64,000 bases of DNA from Paraburkholderia xenovorans LB400 (GCF_000013645.1 NC_007951.1:2542001-2606000); one strand, 5' to 3'; shown: positions 35,511 to 45,352, counted from the first letter of the stretch. The notes: generated by a model not told the origin, from the letters alone. Translations and numbers: made by a program.

Positions 35511-38467
35511 ATGAGATGAAGCGGTACAGCGTCGGCATCGATCTCGGCACCAGCAACACGGTGCTCGCCTATGCGCAGATGGGCGCACCAGATGGGTCGC
35601 GGGTCGAGTCGCCACGCATTTACGTCTTCGAGATCGAGCAACTGGTGAGTCCAGGCGAAGTGGCCGCGCGGCCGCTTCTGCCCTCGGTGCGCTATCACGC
35701 GGCGCAAGGCGAACTGAACCCCGGCGATCTGCAATTGCCGTGGTCCGGTGCGGACCAGGCCGGCGCCCAGACCGAAGCGCAGAGCCAAGCGCAGAGCCAA
35801 GCGCAGTCTGGAGCACAGTCAAAAGCAGGCGAAGAAGCAAACAAAGAAGCAAACAAAGAAGCGCAGCCGGTCGTGATCGGTCGGCTCGCGCGCCTGCTGG
35901 GCGCCCAGGTGCCGGGGCGGCTGGTGACGAGCGCGAAGAGCTGGCTCTCGCATGCGTCGGTCGACCGTGTTGCGCCGATCCTGCCGTGGGGCGCCGCCGA
36001 CGACATCCTCAAAGTCTCGCCGGTCGAAGCCAGCGCGAGCTACCTGGCGCATGTGCGCGCCGCCTGGAACCACCGTTTTCCGGACGCGCCGCTCGAACGT
36101 CAGGACGTGGTGCTCACGGTGCCGGCGTCCTTCGACGAAGGTGCGCGCGCATTGACCGTGCAAGCGGCACGCATGGCCGGCCTGCACAACCTGAAGCTGC
36201 TGGAAGAGCCGCAAGCGGCTTTCTACGACTGGCTGTTTCATCACCGTGACCGGCTGGCAAGCGAACTCGCTGCCACCCGTCTGGTCCTCATCTGCGACGT
36301 CGGCGGCGGCACCACCGACCTCACACTGATCGAAGTGGGCCTGAGCGACGGCGAGCCTCGGCTCACGCGAATCGGTGTAGGCAATCACCTGATGCTCGGC
36401 GGCGACAACATGGATCTGGCGCTCGCGCATCTGGTGGAAGCGCGGCTGCCGGGCGCGGACCAGGCGGGCGGACGCACGCGCCTGTCGGCGGCGAGCCTGT
36501 CGCAACTGGTCGAGCGTTGCCGCAATGCGAAGGAGCTTCTGCTCGGTCCACAAGCGCCCGACTCCGCATCGGTCACGCTGCTTGGCGCCGGTTCGAAGCT
36601 GATCGGCGGTGCGCGCACGGTGCAGGTCACGCGCGAGGAGGTGGAGCGGATCATCGTCGACGGCTTCTTTCCCGCGGTGGCGTCGAACGAACGGCCTGGC
36701 AGACCGCGTGGCGCGATCGTCGAGTTCGGCCTGCCCTATGCCACTGACGCCGCCGTCACACGTCATATCGCGGCGTTCCTCGGACGCTTCGCGGCGCAGT
36801 CGCGCAAAGCGCTCGGCGCTGCGGTATCGGGCACGCCGGACGCTGCCGACGAAAACACCTTGCCGGTGCCCGACACACTGCTGCTGAACGGCGGCGTGTT
36901 CCGCGCCGAAGCGCTCACGCAGCGTCTGGCGAGCACGCTGGGCACGTGGCGCGGCGCGGCGCTCAACGTGCTGCACAACGACAACCCCGACGTGGCCGTA
37001 GCACGCGGCGCGGTTGCCTATGCGCTCGCGCGCGCGGGCAACGCGCCGAAAATCGGCGGCGGCTCGCCGCGCAGCTACTTCCTCGTGCTCGACGAAACCA
37101 GCGACGGCAAGCACGAAGCCGAGCCCGTGCAACGCGGCATCTGCCTGCTGCCGCGCGGCACGGAAGAAGGCCGCGAGATCCTGATCGCGGATCGCACCTT
37201 CGCGCTGCGGCTCGGACATCCGGTGCGTTTTCATCTGGTCTCGTCGAGCGCGGACACGGTGTACCGGCCAGGCGAGTTGATCGACCTCGCCGGTGGCGAC
37301 TTCGTTCGCCTGCCGCCGATCGCGACCATCGTGCAGCCGCGCGGCGCGAGCGCCGCGCGCCAAACCGCGGTGCAGATCGCGACCTCGCTCACCGAGGTGG
37401 GCACGCTCGAAGTCCACTGCATCGAACGGGACAATCCGGCGCAGCGCTGGCTGCTCGAATTCCAGTTGCGCCGTGAAGACGCGCAAGTGAACCTGACGGC
37501 CGATGCCGCGCCCGCCCGCCACCCCGCGCTCGACGAGGCCATCGAACATATCGACCGCAGCTTCGGCTCGCGCTCGCAAAACGTCGGCCCGAAAGAAGTC
37601 AAACGCCTGCGCTCGCAACTCGAACAATTGCTGGGCCCGCGCGAGAGCTGGAACAGTGCGTTGCTGCGCGAACTGTTCGGCGCGCTGTGGGAACGCGCGC
37701 GCCGGCGACGCCGCTCGGCGGATCACGAGCGCCTCTGGCTGAATCTCGCGGGCTATTGCGTGCGGCCGGGTTTCGGCTATCCGCTCGACGAATGGCGGGT
37801 TGAACAACTCTGGTCGCTGTTCGACGACGGCATTCAGTACGTCAACGAAAGCCAGGTCTGGTCCGAATGGTGGACGCTCTGGCGGCGCGCCGCCGGCGGC
37901 CTCGATGAAAGCGCGCAATTGCGCGTGCTCGACGCGATGGCGTATCTGCAAAAAGCCGCGCATTCGCGTCACAAGCTGCCGTTCGACGTCGCGAAAACCG
38001 GCTTCACCGATATGGTTCGCCTGAGTGCGTCGCTCGAACGGATTCCCGTGGAGCGCAAGATCGAGCTTGGCGAGTCGGTGCTGGCCCGCCTGAAGAAGCC
38101 CGCTGAAAATCATCAAAGCTGGTGGGCGGTCGGCCGGATCGGCGCACGCCGGCCGTTCTACGGCAGCGCGCATAGCGTCGTGCCGCCGGAGATTGCCGGC
38201 GCGTGGCTCGACGCGATACTCGCGCTCGACTGGAAGAAGGTCGATCCCGCCGCCTTTGCCGCCGTGCAGATCGCTCGCATGACCGGCGACCGTTCGCGCG
38301 ACTTGCCCGAAGACATGCGTCGTACGGTGGTACGGCGGCTGGAAGCGGCCAACGCGCCGCGCGCGTGGATCACGATGGTGAGCGAGAGCGTGGAGCTCGA
38401 TAACGCCGACGAAGGCCGCGTGTTTGGCGAATCGCTGCCGGCGGGGTTGAAGCTGCTCACGGGTTGA
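35507..38467 (+). CDS. Atypical Hsp70 2 with long C-terminal DUF3731-type extension
   Basis: 986 residues. The ATPase motifs are intact: VGIDLGTSNTVLAY, LICDVGGGTTDLTL, HLMLGGDNMD and LLNGGVFRAE. An inserted four-residue repeat (AQSQ, AQSQ, AQSG, AQSK, AGEE, ANKE, ANKE) occupies about 91-118. The C-terminal half (about 690-986) is a helical extension (VKRLRSQLEQLLGPRESWN, SLFDDGIQYVNESQVWSEWWTLWRRAAGG) as in Hsp70-like proteins with DUF3731. It may act as a heteromer with the preceding Hsp70. Clients are unknown. Confidence 0.88.
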   Translation: MNEMKRYSVGIDLGTSNTVLAYAQMGAPDGSRVESPRIYVFEIEQLVSPGEVAARPLLPSVRYHAAQGELNPGDLQLPWSGADQAGAQTEAQSQAQSQAQSGAQSKAGEEANKEANKEAQPVVIGRLARLLGAQVPGRLVTSAKSWLSHASVDRVAPILPWGAADDILKVSPVEASASYLAHVRAAWNHRFPDAPLERQDVVLTVPASFDEGARALTVQAARMAGLHNLKLLEEPQAAFYDWLFHHRDRLASELAATRLVLICDVGGGTTDLTLIEVGLSDGEPRLTRIGVGNHLMLGGDNMDLALAHLVEARLPGADQAGGRTRLSAASLSQLVERCRNAKELLLGPQAPDSASVTLLGAGSKLIGGARTVQVTREEVERIIVDGFFPAVASNERPGRPRGAIVEFGLPYATDAAVTRHIAAFLGRFAAQSRKALGAAVSGTPDAADENTLPVPDTLLLNGGVFRAEALTQRLASTLGTWRGAALNVLHNDNPDVAVARGAVAYALARAGNAPKIGGGSPRSYFLVLDETSDGKHEAEPVQRGICLLPRGTEEGREILIADRTFALRLGHPVRFHLVSSSADTVYRPGELIDLAGGDFVRLPPIATIVQPRGASAARQTAVQIATSLTEVGTLEVHCIERDNPAQRWLLEFQLRREDAQVNLTADAAPARHPALDEAIEHIDRSFGSRSQNVGPKEVKRLRSQLEQLLGPRESWNSALLRELFGALWERARRRRRSADHERLWLNLAGYCVRPGFGYPLDEWRVEQLWSLFDDGIQYVNESQVWSEWWTLWRRAAGGLDESAQLRVLDAMAYLQKAAHSRHKLPFDVAKTGFTDMVRLSASLERIPVERKIELGESVLARLKKPAENHQSWWAVGRIGARRPFYGSAHSVVPPEIAGAWLDAILALDWKKVDPAAFAAVQIARMTGDRSRDLPEDMRRTVVRRLEAANAPRAWITMVSESVELDNADEGRVFGESLPAGLKLLTG
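35777..35860 (+). repeat. In-frame 12-bp tandem repeat within Hsp70 2
   Basis: Seven 12-nt units in register with the codons: GCGCAGAGCCAA twice exactly, then diverged units, then GCAAACAAAGAA twice exactly. They encode A-x-x-x repeats in a surface loop of the ATPase domain. Exact neighbouring copies suggest recent slippage, so length probably varies among strains. Confidence 0.75.
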
Positions 38468-38606
38468 GCGGGCGTCACTGTCGCTTCGCGTTGCCTCGCC
38501 TCGGCCGCCGCTTTACACCTGCACCCCGCCGCCGCGAACGAACACCTTGCGCTCGTCAGGCAGCGCGCTGCATTCATCAAAGACACCCTCCCGCATACAG
38601 ATAAAC

Positions 38607-38640
38607 GCTACATCCGCTGACTTCGCTCATGCTGCAATGT
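38607..38640 (+). promoter_or_regulatory. Two-block upstream element shared by both giant genes (copy 1)
   Basis: GCTACATCCG (38607-38616) and TGCTGCAATGT (38630-38640) are each identical to blocks at 45445-45454 and 45468-45478, with the same 23-bp offset. It lies 63 to 96 bp upstream of the giant-gene start. The flanks between and around the blocks differ more, so the blocks look selected. Promoter or regulator site is inferred. Confidence 0.6.
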
Positions 38641-38702
38641 CGCCAGCAGCGTCCTGCTTCTCCGTGATTCGCTGCGCCGATCATTCAGAGGAGTTTCGCA
38701 AG

Positions 38703-41700
38703 ATGGCGAAATCATCAGTAGGCAGCCCGACGTCCGCGGTTTGGGATGAATTTCGGATACCTGACGAAGGCAACAACAAGGCTCAGACTACAGGACATGT
38801 TTCGCGCGGCACAGCCTCCCATTCCCCACCACGATCACACACGGCACACGGGAACCGCGATGCGTCCCATCCTCCTGGCGCGCACTCCGTGTTCACCCGC
38901 GGACTAGCGGCCGCCGCGTTCTCGCGTCAGACTTCCGGCCAGGGATTAGCGGCACATACTGCCACCTCGCCTGGCAGAGTAAGCGGCGGCGTCCACACCC
39001 GGGATGCGCTGCTGCGCCGGACCGGCTCCGTCAATGGCACATACGCGCGCACGCCCGTCCAGGCAGCACGGAGTGATGACACGTCCCAGCCAATCGCGGA
39101 AACGAAGCCCATCAGCATCAAAGAGTTCAACGAACTCAACAGCAATTACGACACCGTGGACGGTTATCCTCGCAACAGCGAGGCCAACGGCGAGATCGCA
39201 CAAAAAATCGAAGACGGCATCGGGCAGGAAATGACCGGCTATCCGCCCGAGGTGATCCAGTTCCAGCAGAGAGAAACCCGCCTGCACGGCATGCTGGCCG
39301 ACCTGCCCGAGAGCGAACGCCAGTTCTACGCCGCCGCGGCCGCCATGCTGGGCACGGCCTACCCGCTAGAAACGGGCAGCGACAACCGCTACGAAATCGG
39401 GCAGCAGATGACCGCGCTGGAAGACGCCGTTCGTGACGAAACGAACCGCGTTCGCAACGATCCCGTCGACCGGGCCCTGAGTATCTTTAACCCGCCTATG
39501 GGAATTGCCTGGCTGAACAAGGAAGACCGGGACAATGTCGATTACCTCGATAAATTGCGCGACGACTTTCTCGACGCGACGAACGCCGACGAACGGGACG
39601 AAATATTCGAGGAAGCCAGCGAACTCAAAGACGGGCTGCAACGCAGCATCTCGGCCGAAGTCGACCGGCGCCGGCTCAAGGCAAACGCCCAGTGGCAAGA
39701 AGCCAATGGCGAAGTCGACCGGATCCTGAGTGACGCACGGGCACAGACCGACCCCGCAAAACGCTACGAGTTGATTGGCCGCCAACTCTATGAGGGCGAT
39801 CCCGGGCAGGACACGCTAAAGGACAAGGTCGTTTTGGCCTTCACGCAGCGCATGCAAGACTCCGCCGAATTGCGCGACACGCTCGATACCTGGCACGCCC
39901 AGGTCAGCGGCCCTTTGAATGCCCACTCGGTGGGCGCTGCAAAGCGATATACGGACATCCTCAGGAGCCTCCCGCCGGCGAGCGGCGACTACGTGCGCGA
40001 TCTCAGCGATCAATACAATGCCGTACTCGAGGATACGAGCTACAAGGACTATTCCATCACTCCCGCCGCCCGCTCGGAGAAACTGGCCGGACAAGTGCTG
40101 GAAGGCATTGCACGCGTGCTGTTGGGCGTGACGCCGCTGGCCCCGCTGGCCGATCTGCTACCTTCCACATTGCCGGCCGGCATCCGGATGGGGCTCGATT
40201 ATGGCTCGGCACTGCTAGGCACGATCGCCGGCGAAGCCCCGGCCATTCTCAGCGATGTCGGTCTCGCGGGTAAAGCCCTTGCCACGGCCGCCAAAGATGC
40301 CGAAGCGGCCAACATGGCTTCAAAAGACGGCGCAGCGACGGGGGAAAACCTGGCGCAAAGCGCCGGTCGAATCGCGGACAGGACGAAAGCTGGTCCCAGC
40401 GCTGGCCGGGACGCGCAGGCCGCCGGCCAGGCAATCGGCGACAAGCCAGCGGTGGACGCCGGACCGTCCATCGACCCGACCAGCCAACTTGCGCATCAAC
40501 GCGCCGGCGACAACCCCTATGGATCACTCGCGGCCTATGCCGACCCCGATGTCCACCTGGCAGATTTACATTCCGGGGCCAGGCCCGGCATCCTCGAGGA
40601 CGCCCGAGGCGACCGATATGTCGCGATGCATGGAAAGGCTTATCACGTGCGCTTTGACAATCAGAGCGACACCTGGCGGGTATTCATGAAAGGCGCCGAT
40701 CTCAAGCCGCAATATCCGGTTCGCCTGAATGAGATAACCCGCCGTTGGGAAATCAACTCTGAAGTGGGTTTGACCGGCGGCGTGTGGCAAAAAATTAGCG
40801 ATCACACACGCGAGGAAGCCATCAGACTCCTTAAGGAGGGGAAACTGTCGCGCGCGAAAATCGCGGCCACGCTGCGGATTTCTCCAAATTCGGTAGCAAG
40901 GTTCATGAACGAGGAAAAAATTGTTCCGACTGCTCCTGGTTCTCTGCGTACCCTGAAAAGTACGCCGACGGACAAACGCGAAATTCTCAGACTGCTGGAA
41001 GAGGGAGTTCTCACGCAGGTTGAGATAGCAAAAAGGATGGGTACTTCCACCGGTCTGGTAAACAGAATCTCGAAGCAAAATAACTTTGCTCGGCGTGGCA
41101 AGGTCCCGCCCGCAATCCGAAGGGAGGTTGAGAACCTGCTCAGGGAGGGGACACTAACCAACGCTCAGATAGCGGCAAAAACAAAAATATCATCACGTAC
41201 GGTGGCCACGATCAAGAAAGACATGCATTTTGCCAATTTCGTCCGCAGGCGAGAAATCGCGCCGGAAGTCCGGCAAGAGGTCATCCAGCGGATCAACGAC
41301 GGATTGACGTATGACAGGATAGCCGCAGCCACTGGCGTAAGCAAAATAACCGTTTGGCGAATCGCCCAGCAAACGAAGACGTTCCGCGGAGTGGCCCGGA
41401 CTTCGCCCGAACAGATCGACCGGGTCTTTACACTGAAAGACGAGGGGAAAACCCCTCAGGAAGTCGCCGACGCGGTCGGGATCTCAGTCAGCAAAGTCAG
41501 GGACATCTATGGCAATGTCAATGCCGACTCCTACAAAAGGATCTGGTGGGACACGACGCCAGAAAAGCGGACCGCTGCCATCCGTCAACTCGATGAAGGC
41601 AAAAACGCAAACCAGGTGGCCAAAGATCTAGGCCTCCGGATCGAGACAGTGCGCGGGATTGCCAATCAGCACCGTGTCGCAAGAGACTCGCTGGCGAGCG

Positions 41701-42461
41701 AACTTCTGGCAGAAGGTCGATCGCCTGAAGAGGTGGCCGCTTCTCTAAACATATCGCCGAAATATGTGGCCAAGCTCACAAAAGGTGTGCCCGAAAGCAC
41801 TCACGAAATCCGTTTCACCGCAAAAGATCGCGATGCCGCAATGGAGATGTTCGAGAAGGGTTATAGCCGCGAGGACGTTGCCGCGAAACTCGGCATTTCT
41901 CCGTGGAAAGCCCATAGTCTTGCCAATGAGTTCCGCACGAATACGATGAACTCGGTGACGCCGCAACAACTCGACGATATTGCACGGGCGCTGAGCCTCC
42001 GGGACTACGACTTTACGACCGGCGATCTGGCGAGAGCAAGCGAGTTGCCGGAAACCACGGTGAGCGTCGTCGAACAGGAATATGCACGCGGCCTGCTGGT
42101 ATCGCGCCACTCGTCTCCCATAGCCGGCACGTCATCGGCAATGCCGGTTGCTGAACACTACGAATGGTTGCCGCCGCTTTCGGCAGCCCAGGAAATCGAG
42201 GCGATCCGCGCTATGGATGAAGGCCTCAGCCTGACGGCCATTGCCGCTCAACTCAAGGAACCCGGCGCGGTGATTCAGCAATTGTACGAAGATGACCTGC
42301 CTCTCATGATGTTGAGAGACGATCCGCCCGATGCTCCGCCGGCACAACCGCCCGCCCCGCAAACCCGGGTGCTCAGCATGCAGGACGAGGCCGAAGTGCA
42401 GAAAATCGTGCAGCGAACAGGCCTGCGTCGATCATTCGTTACCAGTCTGTTCTTTGCATAA
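38703..42461 (+). CDS. Giant HTH-array protein, paralog 1 (family not recognised)
   Basis: 1252 residues from the ATG before AKSSVGSPTSAV, with AGAGGAG nine bases upstream. Residues 1-136 are Ser/Thr/Pro-rich and disordered, without a signal peptide. Residues 137-540 form a charged helical domain (ISIKEFNELNSNYDT onward) containing a hydrophobic stretch (about 472-515). Residues 636-690 hold a beta-type module (KAYHVRFDNQSDTWRVF). From 702 to the end run eleven HTH-like units of about 45-55 residues, each with a helix ending LL-x-x-G, an IAA-x-x-x-x-IS turn and a recognition-type helix. The array DNA is visibly more A/T-rich than neighbours. The N-terminus recalls type III effectors; DNA or RNA binding is inferred from the fold only. 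Confidence 0.8.
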   Translation: MAKSSVGSPTSAVWDEFRIPDEGNNKAQTTGHVSRGTASHSPPRSHTAHGNRDASHPPGAHSVFTRGLAAAAFSRQTSGQGLAAHTATSPGRVSGGVHTRDALLRRTGSVNGTYARTPVQAARSDDTSQPIAETKPISIKEFNELNSNYDTVDGYPRNSEANGEIAQKIEDGIGQEMTGYPPEVIQFQQRETRLHGMLADLPESERQFYAAAAAMLGTAYPLETGSDNRYEIGQQMTALEDAVRDETNRVRNDPVDRALSIFNPPMGIAWLNKEDRDNVDYLDKLRDDFLDATNADERDEIFEEASELKDGLQRSISAEVDRRRLKANAQWQEANGEVDRILSDARAQTDPAKRYELIGRQLYEGDPGQDTLKDKVVLAFTQRMQDSAELRDTLDTWHAQVSGPLNAHSVGAAKRYTDILRSLPPASGDYVRDLSDQYNAVLEDTSYKDYSITPAARSEKLAGQVLEGIARVLLGVTPLAPLADLLPSTLPAGIRMGLDYGSALLGTIAGEAPAILSDVGLAGKALATAAKDAEAANMASKDGAATGENLAQSAGRIADRTKAGPSAGRDAQAAGQAIGDKPAVDAGPSIDPTSQLAHQRAGDNPYGSLAAYADPDVHLADLHSGARPGILEDARGDRYVAMHGKAYHVRFDNQSDTWRVFMKGADLKPQYPVRLNEITRRWEINSEVGLTGGVWQKISDHTREEAIRLLKEGKLSRAKIAATLRISPNSVARFMNEEKIVPTAPGSLRTLKSTPTDKREILRLLEEGVLTQVEIAKRMGTSTGLVNRISKQNNFARRGKVPPAIRREVENLLREGTLTNAQIAAKTKISSRTVATIKKDMHFANFVRRREIAPEVRQEVIQRINDGLTYDRIAAATGVSKITVWRIAQQTKTFRGVARTSPEQIDRVFTLKDEGKTPQEVADAVGISVSKVRDIYGNVNADSYKRIWWDTTPEKRTAAIRQLDEGKNANQVAKDLGLRIETVRGIANQHRVARDSLASELLAEGRSPEEVAASLNISPKYVAKLTKGVPESTHEIRFTAKDRDAAMEMFEKGYSREDVAAKLGISPWKAHSLANEFRTNTMNSVTPQQLDDIARALSLRDYDFTTGDLARASELPETTVSVVEQEYARGLLVSRHSSPIAGTSSAMPVAEHYEWLPPLSAAQEIEAIRAMDEGLSLTAIAAQLKEPGAVIQQLYEDDLPLMMLRDDPPDAPPAQPPAPQTRVLSMQDEAEVQKIVQRTGLRRSFVTSLFFA
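40806..42461 (+). repeat. Array of eleven HTH-like units in paralog 1
   Basis: Units begin at about residues 702, 754, 802, 853, 901, 952, 998, 1039, 1086, 1160 and 1225. Recognition-type helices in order: PNSVARFMNEE, TGLVNRISKQN, SRTVATIKKDM, KITVWRIAQQT, VSKVRDIYGNV, IETVRGIANQH, PKYVAKLTKGV, PWKAHSLANEF, ETTVSVVEQEY, GAVIQQLYEDD and a shortened last unit. The repeats are protein-level; DNA copies are diverged, so the array is old. Confidence 0.75.
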
Positions 42462-42522
42462 GCGCAAGCTATTCGGTAGGCCTGCCGAGCACCATGCCGG
42501 CGCCGAAGCCCCGCACGAATGA

Positions 42523-43554
42523 CTACGCCATCGTCACCTGATTCCTGCCGCCATGTTTCGACCGATACAACGCCCGGTCGGCGCTCGCGAATCCATCGCG
42601 ATATGCCGGCCGTGAGGTTTCGGTGATGCGCGTGAGCGCCGCGCCCACGCTCACCGTCACCGTGCCGAGCGGCGACGCGCGATGCTCGATCGCCAGATCC
42701 TCCACACCCTGGCGCAGCGCTTCGAGCGTGTTTTCGAGCGCAGCCGGTCCGGCGCGCAGCATCAGCAGGCCGAATTCCTCGCCGCCCATGCGCCCGACGA
42801 TAACGCGCTCGCCATAGGCGGCCGCCTGCATGACCGAGGCCACTTTGCGCAGACAGTGATCGCCCGCCTGGTGGCCGTAGGTGTCGTTGTATTGCTTGAA
42901 CCAGTCCACGTCGACCACGACCGAACCCATCACGTCGCCGTTACGCGCTTCTTTCCATCGGCGGGTAACGCTTTCCAGCAGGAAACGGCGGTTATACAAC
43001 TGCGTGAGCGGATCGATCGCGGTGGCCGTGCGCATCTTCAGATCGTTTTCGATCATCGCGCGCAGGTGGTAGAACACCGCCCGCTGTCCCGCATCGAGCC
43101 GGCCGGGCGACGGGCCCATCGCGCACAACGCGCCGACGATTTCACCATTGGGCGCGCGCAGCGCGATCGCCGCATAGAAACGCACGAACGGATGACGCTG
43201 CACCAGCATGCATTCGCCGAAGCGGGTATCGCTGTGCGCATCTTCGATGACGAACAGTTCGGCGTCGCGCACCGCATAATCGGCAAGCGAGCGGGCGCGC
43301 GTGACGAGCGGCATTGCCATGCCGACCTCGGCGCGGTAGTGCTGATATTCCTCGTCGAGCAGCGTAATCGCCGTGATCGCCGCGCCCGTCACGCTCTTGA
43401 GGATTTCCGCTGCGTGGGTGAAGCATTCGCGCATCACCTGATCGTCGTGCAGCAGCCATTCAATGACCGACGATTCCACCTCGGGTTCGCCGGTGGCGAA
43501 CGGATCGAACTGCATCCGGCTGGACAGACGGTCGTTACTGAAGGCGAGTTGCAC
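42523..43554 (-). CDS. GAF-GGDEF diguanylate cyclase
   Basis: 343 residues from a GTG; an ATG 13 codons in (43515) is an alternative. The N-terminal sensor (about 25-165) is GAF-like: CFTHAAEILKSVTGAAITAITLLDEE and FVRFYAAIALRAPNGEIVGALCAMG. The GGDEF domain (about 180-343) has DPLTQLYNRRFL and the active-site MGGEEFG, so it is likely active in making cyclic di-GMP. No RxxD inhibitory site is obvious just before GGEEF (GERVIVGRMGGEEF). No membrane helix. It converges on the end of giant gene 1. Confidence 0.88.
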   Translation of the reverse strand: MQLAFSNDRLSSRMQFDPFATGEPEVESSVIEWLLHDDQVMRECFTHAAEILKSVTGAAITAITLLDEEYQHYRAEVGMAMPLVTRARSLADYAVRDAELFVIEDAHSDTRFGECMLVQRHPFVRFYAAIALRAPNGEIVGALCAMGPSPGRLDAGQRAVFYHLRAMIENDLKMRTATAIDPLTQLYNRRFLLESVTRRWKEARNGDVMGSVVVDVDWFKQYNDTYGHQAGDHCLRKVASVMQAAAYGERVIVGRMGGEEFGLLMLRAGPAALENTLEALRQGVEDLAIEHRASPLGTVTVSVGAALTRITETSRPAYRDGFASADRALYRSKHGGRNQVTMA

Positions 43555-43785
43555 GGCGCGATCCCAGAATGTATTTAGCTCGTGTCAACGGCAGATACTC
43601 ACCAAACTTGAGTGCCCGAACGCCAGAACTGCGCGGATAGCCCGCGCGGTTCCACGAAGTACAATTCACGCGCCGTCTCTCATTGTCCGCCGGGTCGGCA
43701 ACACGTCTATTGGTCAGACAATTGAACGCGTCTTCGACCGTGCACCACCGGCCTCTGTCTCTCGCATAACAACCGCCCTGCTTTC

Positions 43786-45003
43786 ATGCCCACGACCGCT
43801 TCCGACCTCCCGACAACCGGCCTGCTGATCACCGACGTCCGTCTGGCGAACGGCGCGCGCGTCGACGTGTCGATCGCCGCCGGCCGCATCGCCGCGCTCG
43901 GTCCCGACCTGCCGCGCGAGCCGAACCTGACCGTCGAGGACGGCGCCGGCGCGTTGCTGCTGCCGGGTTTTGTCGAAGGACATACGCACCTGGATAAAAC
44001 CAGTTGGGGCTTGCCGTGGTATCGCAACGAGGTCGGCCCGAAGCTCACCGACCGCATCGAAAACGAACGGCGCTGGCGAGCGCAAAGCGGACATGACGCG
44101 GGTCAGCAATCGCTCGCGCTCGCCCGCGCGTTCATGCAGGCGGGCACGACGCGCCTGCGCACGCACGTCGATATCGACACCGCTGCCGGGTTGCGTCATC
44201 TGGAAGGCGTGCTTGCCACGCGCGAAACGCTCGGCGACGTGCTCGACATGCAGATCGTCGCGTTTCCGCAATCGGGCGTGCTTGGCCGACCCGGCACCGA
44301 AGCGCTGCTCGGCGACGCCCTGAAGGCAGGCGCCGACGTGCTCGGCGCGCTCGATCCCGCGTTGATCGACGGCGACCCGGTGGCGTCGCTCGATCTGACT
44401 TTCGATCTCGCGCAGCGGCATGCGAAGCCGATCGACATCCATCTGCACGAGCCGGGCGAAATCGGCGCGTTCACGCTCGGTCTGCTGCTCGACCGGGTTG
44501 CGGCGCTCGGCATGCAAGGGCAAGTGGTGGTGAGCCATGCGTTCTGTCTCGGCGCGTTGCCCGAGCGCGAACGCGACGCCCTGCTCGAACGGCTGGCCGC
44601 TCTGCGCGTTGCGTTGCTCACCACCGCTCCGCCATCGACAACCGTTCCGCCGCTCAAGGCCTGCCTCGAAAAAGGCGTGACCTTGTTCGGCGGCAACGAC
44701 GGCGTGCGCGACACGTGGACACCCTACGGCTCGCCCGACATGCTCGAACGCGCGATGCTGATCGCAATGCGCTACGGCCTGCGCCGCGACGACGACCTCG
44801 CCATCGCATTCGACTGCGTGAGCACCGCCGCCGCGCAGGCCTGCGGATTCGCCGACTATGGCTTGCACGCGGGCGCGCGCGCCGACCTCGTGCTGGTGGA
44901 CGCGGACACGGTCGCGCATGCGCTCGTCGCCCGGCCGCCGAGAAAGCTCGTGGTGTCGCACGGCCGGATCGTCGCGCGTAGCGGCACGCACGCAAGCCAC
45001 TGA
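43786..45003 (+). CDS. Cytosine-deaminase-like amidohydrolase
   Basis: 405 residues. Metal and catalytic motifs of the amidohydrolase superfamily: PGFVEGHTHLDKTSWG (HxH), PIDIHLHEPGE (third His with catalytic Glu), VVVSHAFCLG (fourth His), and GGNDGVRDTWTPYG (metal Asp). This layout is that of CodA/cytosine deaminase and of related aminohydrolases such as N-isopropylammelide hydrolase. Cytoplasmic. The ring substrate cannot be fixed from sequence. No transporter is adjacent. The ATG lies 231 bp from the divergent GGDEF gene. Confidence 0.85.
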   Translation: MPTTASDLPTTGLLITDVRLANGARVDVSIAAGRIAALGPDLPREPNLTVEDGAGALLLPGFVEGHTHLDKTSWGLPWYRNEVGPKLTDRIENERRWRAQSGHDAGQQSLALARAFMQAGTTRLRTHVDIDTAAGLRHLEGVLATRETLGDVLDMQIVAFPQSGVLGRPGTEALLGDALKAGADVLGALDPALIDGDPVASLDLTFDLAQRHAKPIDIHLHEPGEIGAFTLGLLLDRVAALGMQGQVVVSHAFCLGALPERERDALLERLAALRVALLTTAPPSTTVPPLKACLEKGVTLFGGNDGVRDTWTPYGSPDMLERAMLIAMRYGLRRDDDLAIAFDCVSTAAAQACGFADYGLHAGARADLVLVDADTVAHALVARPPRKLVVSHGRIVARSGTHASH

Positions 45004-45094
45004 AAAACGCGTGGCAGAGGCCGGCCGTATTCCGATTCACACGGCGGCGTACACACCGGCCATCCGCGGCTCTCGAAACGGCGCGCGTCCTGCA

Positions 45095-45352
45095 TCACAT
45101 CACGCCAATCACATGACGCGCGAACACTTCACCCGCGGCGGTCAGCGCGAGTCCGGAGGCGAGCCGCTCGAAAAGCGGCGTGCCGACCTCGGCTTCGAGC
45201 TTGAGCAATTGCCGGTTGACCGCCGACGCCGCCACATGCAATTGCCGCGCGGCTTCACGAATCGAATCGCAGCGGCGAATCGCATCGAAATAGCGCAAGG
45301 AGCGTGCGTGAATGTGCCACGCGAGCGTGTCGGCGGGAGTGGATTTCGGCAT
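45095..45352 (-). pseudogene. LysR-family regulator remnant, DNA-binding domain only
   Basis: 85 codons covering the LysR wHTH: LRYFDAIRRCDSIREAARQLHVAASAVNRQLLKLEAEVGTPLFERL without any effector domain. The frame stops after VFARHVIGVM and the remaining 90 bp to the amidohydrolase gene show no continuation in other frames. LysR proteins are normally about 300 residues, so this is a truncated gene. It borders the upstream region of giant gene 2. An alternative is that the short protein is still made as a stand-alone DNA-binding domain. Confidence 0.75.

Noticed and set aside
33669..38173. Two very long minus-strand frames opposite the Hsp70 genes
   Set aside because: Both mirror the Hsp70 reading frames, have biased composition and no start signals.
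38580..38702. hrpII-type box (TTCG-N16-TTCG) before giant gene 1
   Set aside because: TTCG occurs more than once, but no pair has the 16-nt spacing and none is shared with giant gene 2.
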